A stretch of 39,297 nt of DNA from CAZUGO01 sp964619935 (GTDB lineage: Bacteria; Planctomycetota; Phycisphaerae; UBA1845; CAIVHJ01), in the NCBI GenBank assembly GCA_964619935.1, contig CAZUGO010000080.1, positions 1 to 39,297 of the forward strand, given 5' to 3'. Shown piece after piece: positions 1 through 7,844 of this stretch. The position numbers and the translations under genes are program-made. The notes below the pieces were generated by a model that saw only the letters and a program-made list of their open reading frames with translations, ran no database searches and was not told where the DNA came from. How positions within the stretch are numbered: the first letter of the stretch is position 1; every line of letters starts with the position of its first letter.

Positions 1-126
1 CTCTGTTCTCCTTACTTTTTGACTTGCTTTAAGACGTGTGGTTACGCTTTATGACCGTTCTTCGACGTGGTCAGCAAAGTGCTCACGTGAAAAACAACGT
101 AACCGAAGCCGATGTGATTGCCAAGG

Positions 127-155
127 GTCTGCCGTCGGCGGACCGCTTTTTTTTT
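127..155 (+). terminator. Rho-independent terminator, plus strand
   Basis: A 7-bp stem (127-133 with 137-143, one G-T wobble) with a 3-nt loop is followed after 3 nt by nine consecutive T residues (147-155). This is a classic intrinsic terminator for transcription running rightwards from beyond the window's left edge. No convincing gene is visible in bases 1-126, so its source gene is probably outside the window. Confidence 0.6.
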
Positions 156-245
156 CTAATAATTGCGGCACCCCGCCACAAATCAAAGCCCCGCTGTGGA
201 TTGGCCGGGCGCGCCGCGCCCAGCCGCGATCTGCGGACCCAGCGC

Positions 246-286
246 TCGAGCCCCACGCCGTAGCGCGGCTTTGGCGTAGGGCTCGA
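246..286 (-). terminator. Hairpin downstream of the DHOR cytochrome gene
   Basis: An imperfect inverted repeat: 8 bp (246-253 with 279-286), a 1x1 mismatch, then 5 bp (255-259 with 273-277) around a 13-nt loop. It lies about 30 nt past the stop of the minus-strand cytochrome gene. There is no U-tract, so it may act as a transcript-stabilising end or a Rho-assisted stop rather than an intrinsic terminator. Confidence 0.4.
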
Positions 287-316
287 ACACCGCGTCCCTG
301 CAACGGCCGGTGGGCG

Positions 317-2110
317 TTACGGACACGTCCCCCAACTTCCGAGCAACAGCGCTAGATCGGCGGCATTGACATCACTGTCGCCGTTGACGTCGCCGAGACA
401 GGGCGAACTGTTCTGGGCGCACGGTCCCCAGGCACCCAGCAGCAAGGCCAGGTCGGCGGCATCCACCGAACCACCGCAGTTCAGGTCGGTCGAACAGATG
501 CCCGCGCAGGCGTCGAGCAGACCGTCCTGATCGGAGTCGGCCGCCCCATTGAGAATGTCCATGAGATCCAGGGTGCCGTTGCAGTTGCAATCGGTGCGGG
601 CGCCCACGTAGGCCGTCATGAACCCCTCGAAGTCGACGGCGCCGTCGACCGCGGTATCCTGGTCGTAGTCATGCAGCGCGCAGGCATCGTCAGGGGTGAT
701 CGGGCCGCCGCCGTCGAAGCAGGCCTTGAACCCGGCGCCGGCGTAAAAGTCGTTGAGGTCGACGTCGTTGTCGCCGTCGGCATCGAACTCGCGGCGACCG
801 AGGGATTCGAGAAACGCCACGATGGCAGCCCGGCCGGCGTCGTCCAGACCGCCCGCAACCACCGAGTTGTCGTTGCAGGGGCACGGCTGCGGCGGCACGC
901 CCAGCTCGGGCACGCCGAGATCCTCACAGGGCTCGACCACGTCGCCCGGGCCCATGCCGCTCAGGAAGCGCTGGGCCGACGGCCTGGCTTCGCTGAGAAA
1001 TGCACAATGCCAGCGCATGGTTTTCTCGACGCGCTCCGCGAACGTGCCCGCGGCCACCCGGCCGTCGTGCCACATTGGATCGCGAACGCGCATCCCGGCC
1101 AGCGGCGCGGTCTTCAACTCGCGCTCGCCGGCGGCACCCTGGACGATGAAGTCGGCCGCCTGGCCCATGTCGTGCAGCAGGAAGTCGCTATACATGCGCA
1201 CCTCCTGATCGCGAATGGCATCTTCCAGGGCCACGTCGTCCGAGGTCGTGAACGACGGAACGTGACAATCGGCACAGCCGATGGATACGAACAGCGCCTC
1301 ACCGGTCATGCCGGACTTGGGGGTCTGCGGCGGCTGCCCCAGGAACCGCTGGAAGTCCACGAGTTCGTTGAGGAAATCCATGCCCACCTCGGGATCGGCC
1401 ACGGTGTCGCAGTCCATCAGCGGCGGGTCATTGATGCCGTTGGGATCGTTGTCATTCGGATTCAGCGGGTTGGTGATGCCCAACTCCTCTTTGGCAGCCC
1501 CCTGCGAGAAGGTCATCATGGTCGGATCCTGGGCCTTCCAGCCGAACCGCCCGACGTGCAGGTTGGCGTCCTCCGCCGCCGGGACTTCGTGCCAGCAACC
1601 GGTGATGTCCCCGGCGGGCTGGGCATCGCCGCAGCGGTGGGTGGCGTTGGCTTGGATGGCAGCGTCGGGGATGGCCTCGACCAGCCCGTAACCCATCATG
1701 CCATTGGTGATTCTGCGGGCGAAGACGGTAGCACTCGGCGGCACGACTTCGAGGCAGAGGTCATCGATGGTCTGCTCCTGGAACAACGAGCCGCCGTAGG
1801 CTTCCAGGCCGTCGAAGCCGTCTTTGCCCGCGGCCCCGGCCCGCCGCACCGAAATCGACCCGGTGCCACCGACGGGATTGGCGTGACACGTCCCGCAACT
1901 GGTCTGGTTGAAGATCGGTCCCAGGCCTTCGGGCACACTGAAGTCATGGGTGAACGACTCCCGCCCGGTGAAGAACCGCTCCAACTGCTCGCCGGTCAGC
2001 CCCGACAGCGGTTCACCCATCGCCGGCTGCAGCGCCTGGGCGAACGCCATGGACTGGACCAGTACCAGGCCGAGGACACCGGCAACAACATCTCTGATCC
2101 GCGCGGACAT
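317..2110 (-). CDS. Secreted di-heme oxidoreductase (DHOR/DUF1111-type cytochrome) with dockerin-like tail
   Basis: Predicted 597-residue exported cytochrome. The start at 2110 is chosen because it opens directly into a signal peptide (MSARIRDVVAG... to the AFAQA cleavage region) and a GGAGG Shine-Dalgarno lies 7-8 nt upstream. The frame continues upstream to 2212 without such signals. Two haem c motifs are visible: C72-GT-C75-H76 and C279-AD-C282-H283. Between and after them lie blocks typical of the DHOR family, such as GLGPIFNQTSCGTCH and MYSDFLLHDMG. Relatives are called thiol oxidoreductase-like or di-haem peroxidase-like; the substrate cannot be read from sequence. The last ~140 residues hold Ca-binding-like DxDxDxD loops and two AADLALLLGxWG repeats, ending WGTCP. 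It probably acts in the periplasm or at the cell surface. Confidence 0.9.
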   Translation of the reverse strand: MSARIRDVVAGVLGLVLVQSMAFAQALQPAMGEPLSGLTGEQLERFFTGRESFTHDFSVPEGLGPIFNQTSCGTCHANPVGGTGSISVRRAGAAGKDGFDGLEAYGGSLFQEQTIDDLCLEVVPPSATVFARRITNGMMGYGLVEAIPDAAIQANATHRCGDAQPAGDITGCWHEVPAAEDANLHVGRFGWKAQDPTMMTFSQGAAKEELGITNPLNPNDNDPNGINDPPLMDCDTVADPEVGMDFLNELVDFQRFLGQPPQTPKSGMTGEALFVSIGCADCHVPSFTTSDDVALEDAIRDQEVRMYSDFLLHDMGQAADFIVQGAAGERELKTAPLAGMRVRDPMWHDGRVAAGTFAERVEKTMRWHCAFLSEARPSAQRFLSGMGPGDVVEPCEDLGVPELGVPPQPCPCNDNSVVAGGLDDAGRAAIVAFLESLGRREFDADGDNDVDLNDFYAGAGFKACFDGGGPITPDDACALHDYDQDTAVDGAVDFEGFMTAYVGARTDCNCNGTLDLMDILNGAADSDQDGLLDACAGICSTDLNCGGSVDAADLALLLGAWGPCAQNSSPCLGDVNGDSDVNAADLALLLGSWGTCP

Positions 2111-2286
2111 TGCAGAACCTCCACATAAGGGGACCGCCGAGCCGCCGCCCCAAGAGGAGCCGCCCCGAATGTCCCGTACCAATGATAGGCCGCTGACGAA
2201 CCTTAACTCCACTGAGCCCAGTCAAGGTCCGAGTATCTCTTAATGAATGCCCCACAGCGCCGTAGCGCTCAGCCGGCTGGGTGCCG

Positions 2287-2315
2287 GTCCCCCGGGCCGT
2301 TGTCGCCCGGGGGAC
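2287..2315 (-). terminator. Strong GC hairpin downstream of FG-GAP gene 1
   Basis: A perfect 11-bp inverted repeat (2287-2297 with 2305-2315) around a 7-nt loop, about 70 nt past the TAA stop of the minus-strand gene ending at 2386. No U-tract follows, so its termination strength is uncertain. Confidence 0.4.
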
Positions 2316-2385
2316 GCGGTCTTGATCAAGTCAGTCGCCCTGCATTCGCCGAAGCGGCACAGGGCAGAGGGTCGCGCGCTGGCCC

Positions 2386-4776
2386 TTAGCAGGGCCCCCA
2401 CGAACCCAGCAGCAGCGCCAAGTCGGCGGCGTCCACGGTGCCGTCTTGGTTCAGATCGGCGATGTTGCCGGGGTTCGGACCCCAGGCACCGAGCAACAGG
2501 GCCAGGTCCGCGGCATCGACCCCGCTGTCGGCGTTCAGATCGGCGACGCAGCCTTGCGCCTCGCACACAAACCGTTCGATGGTCAGGTCGTCGATGCCCG
2601 ACTCGGTCACCGAGACATCGGGATCGCCGGTCCAGAAGCGGACTTGAACGGTGCTGGTGGTCTCCACGAAGTCGCTGATCCGGAAGCTGTGGGCCTGCCA
2701 CTGACCGCCGGTGCCCGGGCTGCCGTCCACCAGGAGCCAGTCAACGCCGTTGCCGGTGACCTCGGTGAGCAGGCGATCCGGAGTGCCCAGCGTGCTGAAG
2801 TGCCAGCGCTTGTAGGTCACGATGCCGTCGGTGCCGGCGAAATCCATGACCGGCGAGACCAGGAAGGTGGCGCCGCCGTCGACGTCGTTGTCCGCGGCGT
2901 TGCCGCCCGGCGGGCCGTTCTCGGTGACAAACGCCATGGTGCCGTCAGGTGTGGCGTCGTTGTCCGGTGAGGCGAAATTGGGCCCCTGGAGGGTGCCGTT
3001 GGGGTCGGCCTGCTCCCAGCCGCCGGCGGTCAGCTCGGGTTCGTTGATGACGGTCCACTCCGAGACGTCCGCCTCGAACTCGCTGGCCAGGGCGATTTCC
3101 ATGCCGTTGGCCGCGGTGGTGGTGTACGCCACCAGCGGCGCGCTCGGCGGATCCTTGAACAGCAGACCGCCCTCCACCATGGCCGACAGGTAGAAGCGCA
3201 CGTTGTCCAGGCACTCGGAGGCCGGCACCACCACCTCGTACTCGCCGTCACCGATCAGGGACAGCGGATAGGTCTCAAAGGCGCCTTTGTTGACCGAGAC
3301 ATGAATCTCCGGGCTGTCCGGATCCAGGGTGTCACCAATGGCATTTAACTGCACCTGGAAGTGCCGATCGGCATCGGGGGTGATGAATTCGCCCGGCAGG
3401 TCGGTGTAGTCGAAAGCCACGGTCACCGGTGGGGCATTGATCCACACCTGGGTGCCACTGCACCGGCCGAAGACGATGTCCTGCCAGCCGTCGTTGTTGA
3501 CGTCGAACACGGCGATATCGTGAACGCCCTGCAGCAGACTGTCTGGGATTCCGGCGGCGGCGGAGCCGGGGGTAAAGGTGTTGTTCGGCGGGTTGCCGTT
3601 GTTCCGCAAGATGTCGCTGATCCGCGTGCACCCCGAAGCGTCGACGTCGACGTCGGCGATCAGCACGTCGTTCCAGCCGTCGTTGTCCAGGTCGACCACC
3701 AGCGAGTTGCTGCCGAAGCCACCGGTGGTGCCGGGCAGCCCGATGTTGGTGTAGTCGGCCATGCCGTTGGCGCCGTTGCCAAGGTTGCGCATCCAGACGT
3801 CCGTGCCGTCATCGCTGATCACGATGTCAGGCCGCGGGTTGGGCGTGCCGACCGGCTCATCGATGAACCCGGTGTTGAAGAAGTAGGCCGCCCCGCCGTA
3901 GGTGGTTTCCATCAGGTCGAAAAAGCCGTTGCCGGCGTTGTTGAAGGTCTTGACCGGGCCGTTCTCGTTCTTGACGATGTCGTTCCAGCCGTCGCCGTTC
4001 ATGTCCTGGATCACGGCGTTGATGCCAAAATCGGAGGCCAGCATGGAGATGCTCATCCGCTGGGTGCTTTGGTCCGAGAACACCCCAAAGCCGTCGTTGA
4101 TCAACAGCCGATCCTCGAAGGGGCTGGTCTGGCCCAGGCGGTCGTAGTCGGTGAAGTACAAGTCGGGCATGCCGTCGCCGGTGACGTCGCCGGCGGCCAC
4201 ACCACAGAAGTTTGGAGCCCCAGGGAACGTCGGAATGCGGGCCTGCTCGTAGACGTAACCTTGCCACTCACCGGCGATTTCGCCCTGATTGATGTACACC
4301 CGCGGGTGCGAAATCGAGGTGGGCTGGCCCGACCCGTAGGTCACGGCGGTGATGATGTCCAACCAGCCGTCGCCATCGACGTCGGCCAGGGCCACGTCGC
4401 GGTCATCGGTCAGGTCCAGGAAGCCGGGGATGTACTCGCTGGTCCGATCGACCAGCACGCCGTTCATGTCGCGGCCGTCGGCGATGCCTTCGTTCATGAA
4501 CAGCACGTTGCGACGCCGCCCGATGGAGGTGAACGGCGACTTGCGGACCACCACCAGGTCGATGTCACCGTCCTGGTCGATGTCGCCCCAGGCGTAGTCT
4601 TTCTCTTCTGGGTCATTGGTGCTCAGGCTGGGGTCGTTCAGGTTCGTGGGCAGGCGCACCGAGGTCTGGTTGGAATAGGTGACCCAGTCCTGGGCGCTGG
4701 CGATCCGGGCCTGCGTGACCGCCAGGAGGCCGCACAATACGGAGCACCAAAACAGTGAGTGGCGACGGGCTGACAT
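2386..4776 (-). CDS. Secreted FG-GAP/VCBS repeat protein with dockerin-like tail (paralogue 1)
   Basis: Predicted 796 residues. The start at 4776 gives MSARRHSLFWCSVLCGLLAV... with an ASA-Q signal cleavage site and a GGAGG ribosome site just upstream. An in-frame start at 4815 is less likely. Residues ~30-450 carry repeated FG-GAP/VCBS calcium-loop motifs (DIDQDGDIDLV, DVDGDGWLDI, DVTGDGMPDLYF, DMNGDGWNDI, DLDNDGWNDV), which in known proteins form beta-propellers. A beta-rich middle part (about 470-730) includes a jelly-roll-like segment. The tail has two dockerin-like repeats and ends SWGPC. It is a full-length paralogue of the next gene upstream (4894-7422), with the same domain order. No enzymatic motif is visible; a surface or extracellular binding role is an inference. 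Confidence 0.88.
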   Translation of the reverse strand: MSARRHSLFWCSVLCGLLAVTQARIASAQDWVTYSNQTSVRLPTNLNDPSLSTNDPEEKDYAWGDIDQDGDIDLVVVRKSPFTSIGRRRNVLFMNEGIADGRDMNGVLVDRTSEYIPGFLDLTDDRDVALADVDGDGWLDIITAVTYGSGQPTSISHPRVYINQGEIAGEWQGYVYEQARIPTFPGAPNFCGVAAGDVTGDGMPDLYFTDYDRLGQTSPFEDRLLINDGFGVFSDQSTQRMSISMLASDFGINAVIQDMNGDGWNDIVKNENGPVKTFNNAGNGFFDLMETTYGGAAYFFNTGFIDEPVGTPNPRPDIVISDDGTDVWMRNLGNGANGMADYTNIGLPGTTGGFGSNSLVVDLDNDGWNDVLIADVDVDASGCTRISDILRNNGNPPNNTFTPGSAAAGIPDSLLQGVHDIAVFDVNNDGWQDIVFGRCSGTQVWINAPPVTVAFDYTDLPGEFITPDADRHFQVQLNAIGDTLDPDSPEIHVSVNKGAFETYPLSLIGDGEYEVVVPASECLDNVRFYLSAMVEGGLLFKDPPSAPLVAYTTTAANGMEIALASEFEADVSEWTVINEPELTAGGWEQADPNGTLQGPNFASPDNDATPDGTMAFVTENGPPGGNAADNDVDGGATFLVSPVMDFAGTDGIVTYKRWHFSTLGTPDRLLTEVTGNGVDWLLVDGSPGTGGQWQAHSFRISDFVETTSTVQVRFWTGDPDVSVTESGIDDLTIERFVCEAQGCVADLNADSGVDAADLALLLGAWGPNPGNIADLNQDGTVDAADLALLLGSWGPC
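2444..2508. repeat. 65-bp direct repeat, copy 1 (dockerin-like tail)
   Basis: This stretch is identical at nucleotide level to 4955-5019 in the tail of the paralogous gene, although the bodies of the two genes have diverged widely. It encodes part of the WGPNPGNIADLNQDGTV linker. Recent gene conversion or strong constraint would explain it. Confidence 0.85.
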
Positions 4777-4838
4777 GATTTTCCTCCACAAGTTGACGAA
4801 AGGTGGCAATGCCAAGGTCTTGAGGTGACCCTCCGAAC

Positions 4839-4870
4839 CCCCCCGGACCTCGCTGTCGAGGTCCGGGGGC
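4839..4870 (-). terminator. Hairpin downstream of FG-GAP gene 2, possibly bidirectional terminator
   Basis: A perfect 12-bp stem (4841-4852 with 4857-4868) with a 4-nt loop lies about 25 nt past the TAG stop of the minus-strand gene ending at 4894. A T-rich run (4877-4885) lies on its plus-strand 3' side, so as an intrinsic terminator it would work better for plus-strand transcription. On the minus strand it is preceded by an A-tract, as in bidirectional terminators. Confidence 0.5.
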
Positions 4871-4893
4871 GGGGGTTGGTTTTTTGCGCGGCC

Positions 4894-7422
4894 CTACAAA
4901 CAGGGGCCCCAGGCTCCGAGAAGCAGGGCCAGGTCGGCTGCATTCACGGTGCCATCTTGGTTCAGATCGGCGATGTTGCCGGGGTTCGGACCCCAGGCAC
5001 CGAGCAACAGGGCCAGGTCGGCGGCGTCGACGGTTTCGTCGCCATTCAGGTCGCTGCTGCACTCCCCGCATTCGAGGGACACCACTTGAAAATCATCAAC
5101 GCCGGCCTCGGTGATCGAATCGTTCGGGCAGTCGCAGACCGAGAACCGCACCTGCACGGTGGCGGTGGGCTCGACGTAATTACTGACGATGAAGGACGCC
5201 GGTTGCCAGCTACTGCCGGTATTGGTGACGGTCTCGAGCAGCACCCAGTCGACCCCATTGTTGGTGATCTGGACGGTCATGCTGTCGATGGTGCCCACGG
5301 AAGAGAAGAACCAGCGCTGGTATGAAACGGTCGGGTCGGTGCCCGCCAGGTCCAGAACCGGGGTGGTCAGCACGGTCGGGCCGCCGTCCACGTCGGAGAC
5401 GCTGGAACTGCCACCGGGAAGGCCGTTGCCGGTCACAAACGCACGGGTGCCGAAGGGATTGGGCGTGGCGTCGTCTTCCGGAGCCGCCAGGACGGACACC
5501 TGGACGGTGCCGTTGGGATCAGCGGCCTCCCAGGCGCCGGCGGTCAGGCTCGGATCATTGGTTACCGTCCACCCGGAAACGTCGCCTTCAATGTTGTCAT
5601 CGAAGGCCACGCCGGTGCCGACGATCGCCAGGACATCGAAGGTGCTGCCGGGCGCGGTCGGCGGGTCGGTAAATGACGCCCCGCCTTCGAGCTCGGCGCT
5701 GACGTAGTACTCAATCTGCGAGGTGCATTCGACAGCCGGCAGCGTGGCCTCATAGAGGCCGGCTCCCTGGTCATTGAGCGCCGCCTCGACGTAGGCGGCC
5801 CCGTCGACCGAGTAGTGCAGCGCGGCACTGCCGGCGGCGACCTCGCCGCCAAAGGGACTCAGTTGCACCTGGAAGGTGGCCTCGGCGTTCGGGGTGACCG
5901 TTTCCGGCAGACCACCGGGATAGCTGAAGTTCAGACCGATCGGCGGCTGGTTGATGAACACGTACGTACCGCCGGTGTCGGGGGTATCGGTCAGGCAGTA
6001 CCCGATGACCAGGTCCAGCCAGCCGTCGCCATTGAGGTCGAAGGGGGCGACGTCGTGATAGCCGTCCGGATCGGGGATGCCCAAGCTCTGCGGGGTGTGG
6101 TGGGTGAAGGTCACGCTCGGCGAATTGCCGTTGTTCTGCAGGAAGTCACTGTCGCGCGTGCAGCCGGCGATGTCGACGTCGACGTCGGCAATGATCACGT
6201 CCTGCCAGCCGTCGTTGTCCAAGTCGGCGATGACCGCGTTGCCGCCGAAGCCGTTGGTGTTGGCGTTGAAGGTGATGGCGTTCCAGTTGGCCTTGCCGTC
6301 GCTGCCGTTGCCGGTGTTCAGCAGGTAGCGGTCGACCGCGTCGTTGACCACCACGATGTCCAGGCGCTCATCGTTATTCAGATCGCCCACGGTAATGAAG
6401 TACGGATCACTGGCCGCCCCGGTCAGGTGCTCGTACTGATCGAAGAACCCCTCGTCACCGGGGTTGGAATTGCCGCTGGAGTCCAGAGCGTTGTAGCCCA
6501 CGCCGACATAGAACGGATTGTTCAGCGAGGTCTGCTTGACGATGTCGTTGTAGCCGTCGCCGTTCATGTCGCGGATGGCATTGGCGGCCCCGAACGCCGA
6601 AACGTCGAAATCCAGGTTGCCGAACCCGGACACCTGGATCTGGCCGAGCACCCGGGTCTGCGTGGAATCCACGTAGAACCCGCGCATCTCCGGACCCTGG
6701 GAGTCGCCCAGGTTGATCAGCAGGCGGTCGTTGTAGTCGGCGCCGGCAGGCTGGTTCACACCGCCGGCCCCGCTGCTGTCATAGTCGCCGAACCACAATT
6801 CGGGATAGCCGTCACCGGTGACGTCGCCGACGCTCACCGAGCAGAACCGCGGATTGAACTGGTCCGAACCGCTGTAACTGAACAAGAACGGAATGCGGGC
6901 TTCCTGGTACTCGAAGCCCTGCCACTCGCCGTCGACCTCGCCCAGGTTCATGTAGATGCGCGGGTGGCCGATGTGCTTGGGATCGTTGTCGCTGACGGTC
7001 ACGGCGGTGACCATGTCCAGCCAGCCGTCCAGGTCGACGTCGACCAGTTGCACGTCGCGATCGTTGGTCGGGGTCAGGAAGCCCTGATCCCCGGGCACGT
7101 CCGCGGCGCTGGCGTACTGCGCCGAGCGATCCACCAAGACGCCGTTCTCGTTCATCAAGAGCACGTTGGGACGTTTGCCCGCCGAGGTGTAGGGCTGCTT
7201 GCGAACCGACACCAGGTCGATGTCGCCGTCCTGATCGATGTCGCCCCAAGCGTAATCTTTTTCATCGGGATCATTGATGCCAAGCGACGCAGCCACATTG
7301 AGGCGGGTTGAACTCTGATTCTCGTACTCCACCCACCCTCCGGCCAGGGCCGACCCGGCGACCACAGCCACGGTCAGGGCGCACACGCCCGCCGTGAACC
7401 CAACGCGAATCCGAGTTGACAT
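4894..7422 (-). CDS. Secreted FG-GAP/VCBS repeat protein with dockerin-like tail (paralogue 2)
   Basis: Predicted 842 residues. The ATG at 7422 is preceded by GGAGG at 8-nt spacing and opens a clean signal peptide (MSTRIRVGFTAG..., cleavage near ALAGG). Residues ~30-480 hold FG-GAP/VCBS motifs (DIDQDGDIDLV, DVDLDGWLDM, DVTGDGYPEL, DMNGDGYNDI, DLDNDGWQDV, DLNGDGWLDL). A beta-rich region follows, then two dockerin-like repeats ending AWGPCL. Domain order and many blocks match the downstream neighbour at 2386-4776 (for example NDPDEKDYAWGDIDQDGDID), so the pair arose by duplication. The two may be transcribed in succession, but the hairpin at 4839-4870 lies between them. No catalytic residues are recognised. 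Export and calcium-loop binding are family expectations. Confidence 0.88.
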   Translation of the reverse strand: MSTRIRVGFTAGVCALTVAVVAGSALAGGWVEYENQSSTRLNVAASLGINDPDEKDYAWGDIDQDGDIDLVSVRKQPYTSAGKRPNVLLMNENGVLVDRSAQYASAADVPGDQGFLTPTNDRDVQLVDVDLDGWLDMVTAVTVSDNDPKHIGHPRIYMNLGEVDGEWQGFEYQEARIPFLFSYSGSDQFNPRFCSVSVGDVTGDGYPELWFGDYDSSGAGGVNQPAGADYNDRLLINLGDSQGPEMRGFYVDSTQTRVLGQIQVSGFGNLDFDVSAFGAANAIRDMNGDGYNDIVKQTSLNNPFYVGVGYNALDSSGNSNPGDEGFFDQYEHLTGAASDPYFITVGDLNNDERLDIVVVNDAVDRYLLNTGNGSDGKANWNAITFNANTNGFGGNAVIADLDNDGWQDVIIADVDVDIAGCTRDSDFLQNNGNSPSVTFTHHTPQSLGIPDPDGYHDVAPFDLNGDGWLDLVIGYCLTDTPDTGGTYVFINQPPIGLNFSYPGGLPETVTPNAEATFQVQLSPFGGEVAAGSAALHYSVDGAAYVEAALNDQGAGLYEATLPAVECTSQIEYYVSAELEGGASFTDPPTAPGSTFDVLAIVGTGVAFDDNIEGDVSGWTVTNDPSLTAGAWEAADPNGTVQVSVLAAPEDDATPNPFGTRAFVTGNGLPGGSSSVSDVDGGPTVLTTPVLDLAGTDPTVSYQRWFFSSVGTIDSMTVQITNNGVDWVLLETVTNTGSSWQPASFIVSNYVEPTATVQVRFSVCDCPNDSITEAGVDDFQVVSLECGECSSDLNGDETVDAADLALLLGAWGPNPGNIADLNQDGTVNAADLALLLGAWGPCL
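4955..5019. repeat. 65-bp direct repeat, copy 2 (dockerin-like tail)
   Basis: Nucleotide-identical to 2444-2508; see that entry. The identity breaks immediately on both sides at synonymous positions. Confidence 0.85.
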
Positions 7423-7844
7423 TTAGTTGTCCTCCATTGCAGGTTCGGTTGTTAGCTTCCGTCATGCACGGCAGGTCGCAACCGCCTGACCCGCTGTCGG
7501 GTATACAGGTCGGGCCGAGCTGCCGCGCCGGATTTCCGATTTCAGAAGGCCGGAGATGCCTGAGACAGGCTTCCCACTGGCTTGGCGAACGGTGAACTCA
7601 AGATCAGTCGAGGACTCAAACGTCCATCCATTTGCACTTGCTCAAGGCGCTTTTCAGGAATATGCAACCCGCATTGTAGTAATATGCACAGCCCATGGCC
7701 AGCCCCTCGCTCGGGAAAGTGGCGGTCTGCGGAAGCCCTCCCGGCGCTCCCCCTGGTCTCCCAAAGCCCATCAGGTCATTGTGGTTAGGGAAATCAGGGG
7801 CTCGCGGCAGCCGCACTCCAGTCACCATTTAAATATTAGATCCA
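7423..7844. other. 422-bp intergenic region without a recognised gene
   Basis: This stretch lies between the stop of the FG-GAP/thioredoxin gene and the start of FG-GAP gene 2. It carries the GGAGG ribosome site of the latter just after 7423 and an AT-rich patch at 7828-7850. Short open frames occur on both strands but have no start signals or recognisable motifs. The promoter for the downstream minus-strand gene must lie here or further upstream; I could not pick out convincing -35/-10 boxes. Confidence 0.5.

Noticed and set aside
1..126. End of an RNA or protein gene at the left edge
   Set aside because: The terminator at 127-155 implies a transcript from the left, but no coding motif or RNA fold could be recognised in these bases.
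671..2128. Long plus-strand open frame opposite the DHOR cytochrome gene
   Set aside because: It is an antisense mirror caused by high GC at codon position 3. There is no ribosome site or recognisable motif, and the minus-strand frame has haem motifs and a signal peptide.
3361..4758. Long plus-strand open frame opposite FG-GAP gene 1
   Set aside because: Antisense shadow: the Val/His/Asp-rich product reflects reversed DxDGD repeats, and it has no start signals.
5815..7311. Long plus-strand open frame opposite FG-GAP gene 2
   Set aside because: Same antisense artefact as at 3361-4758.
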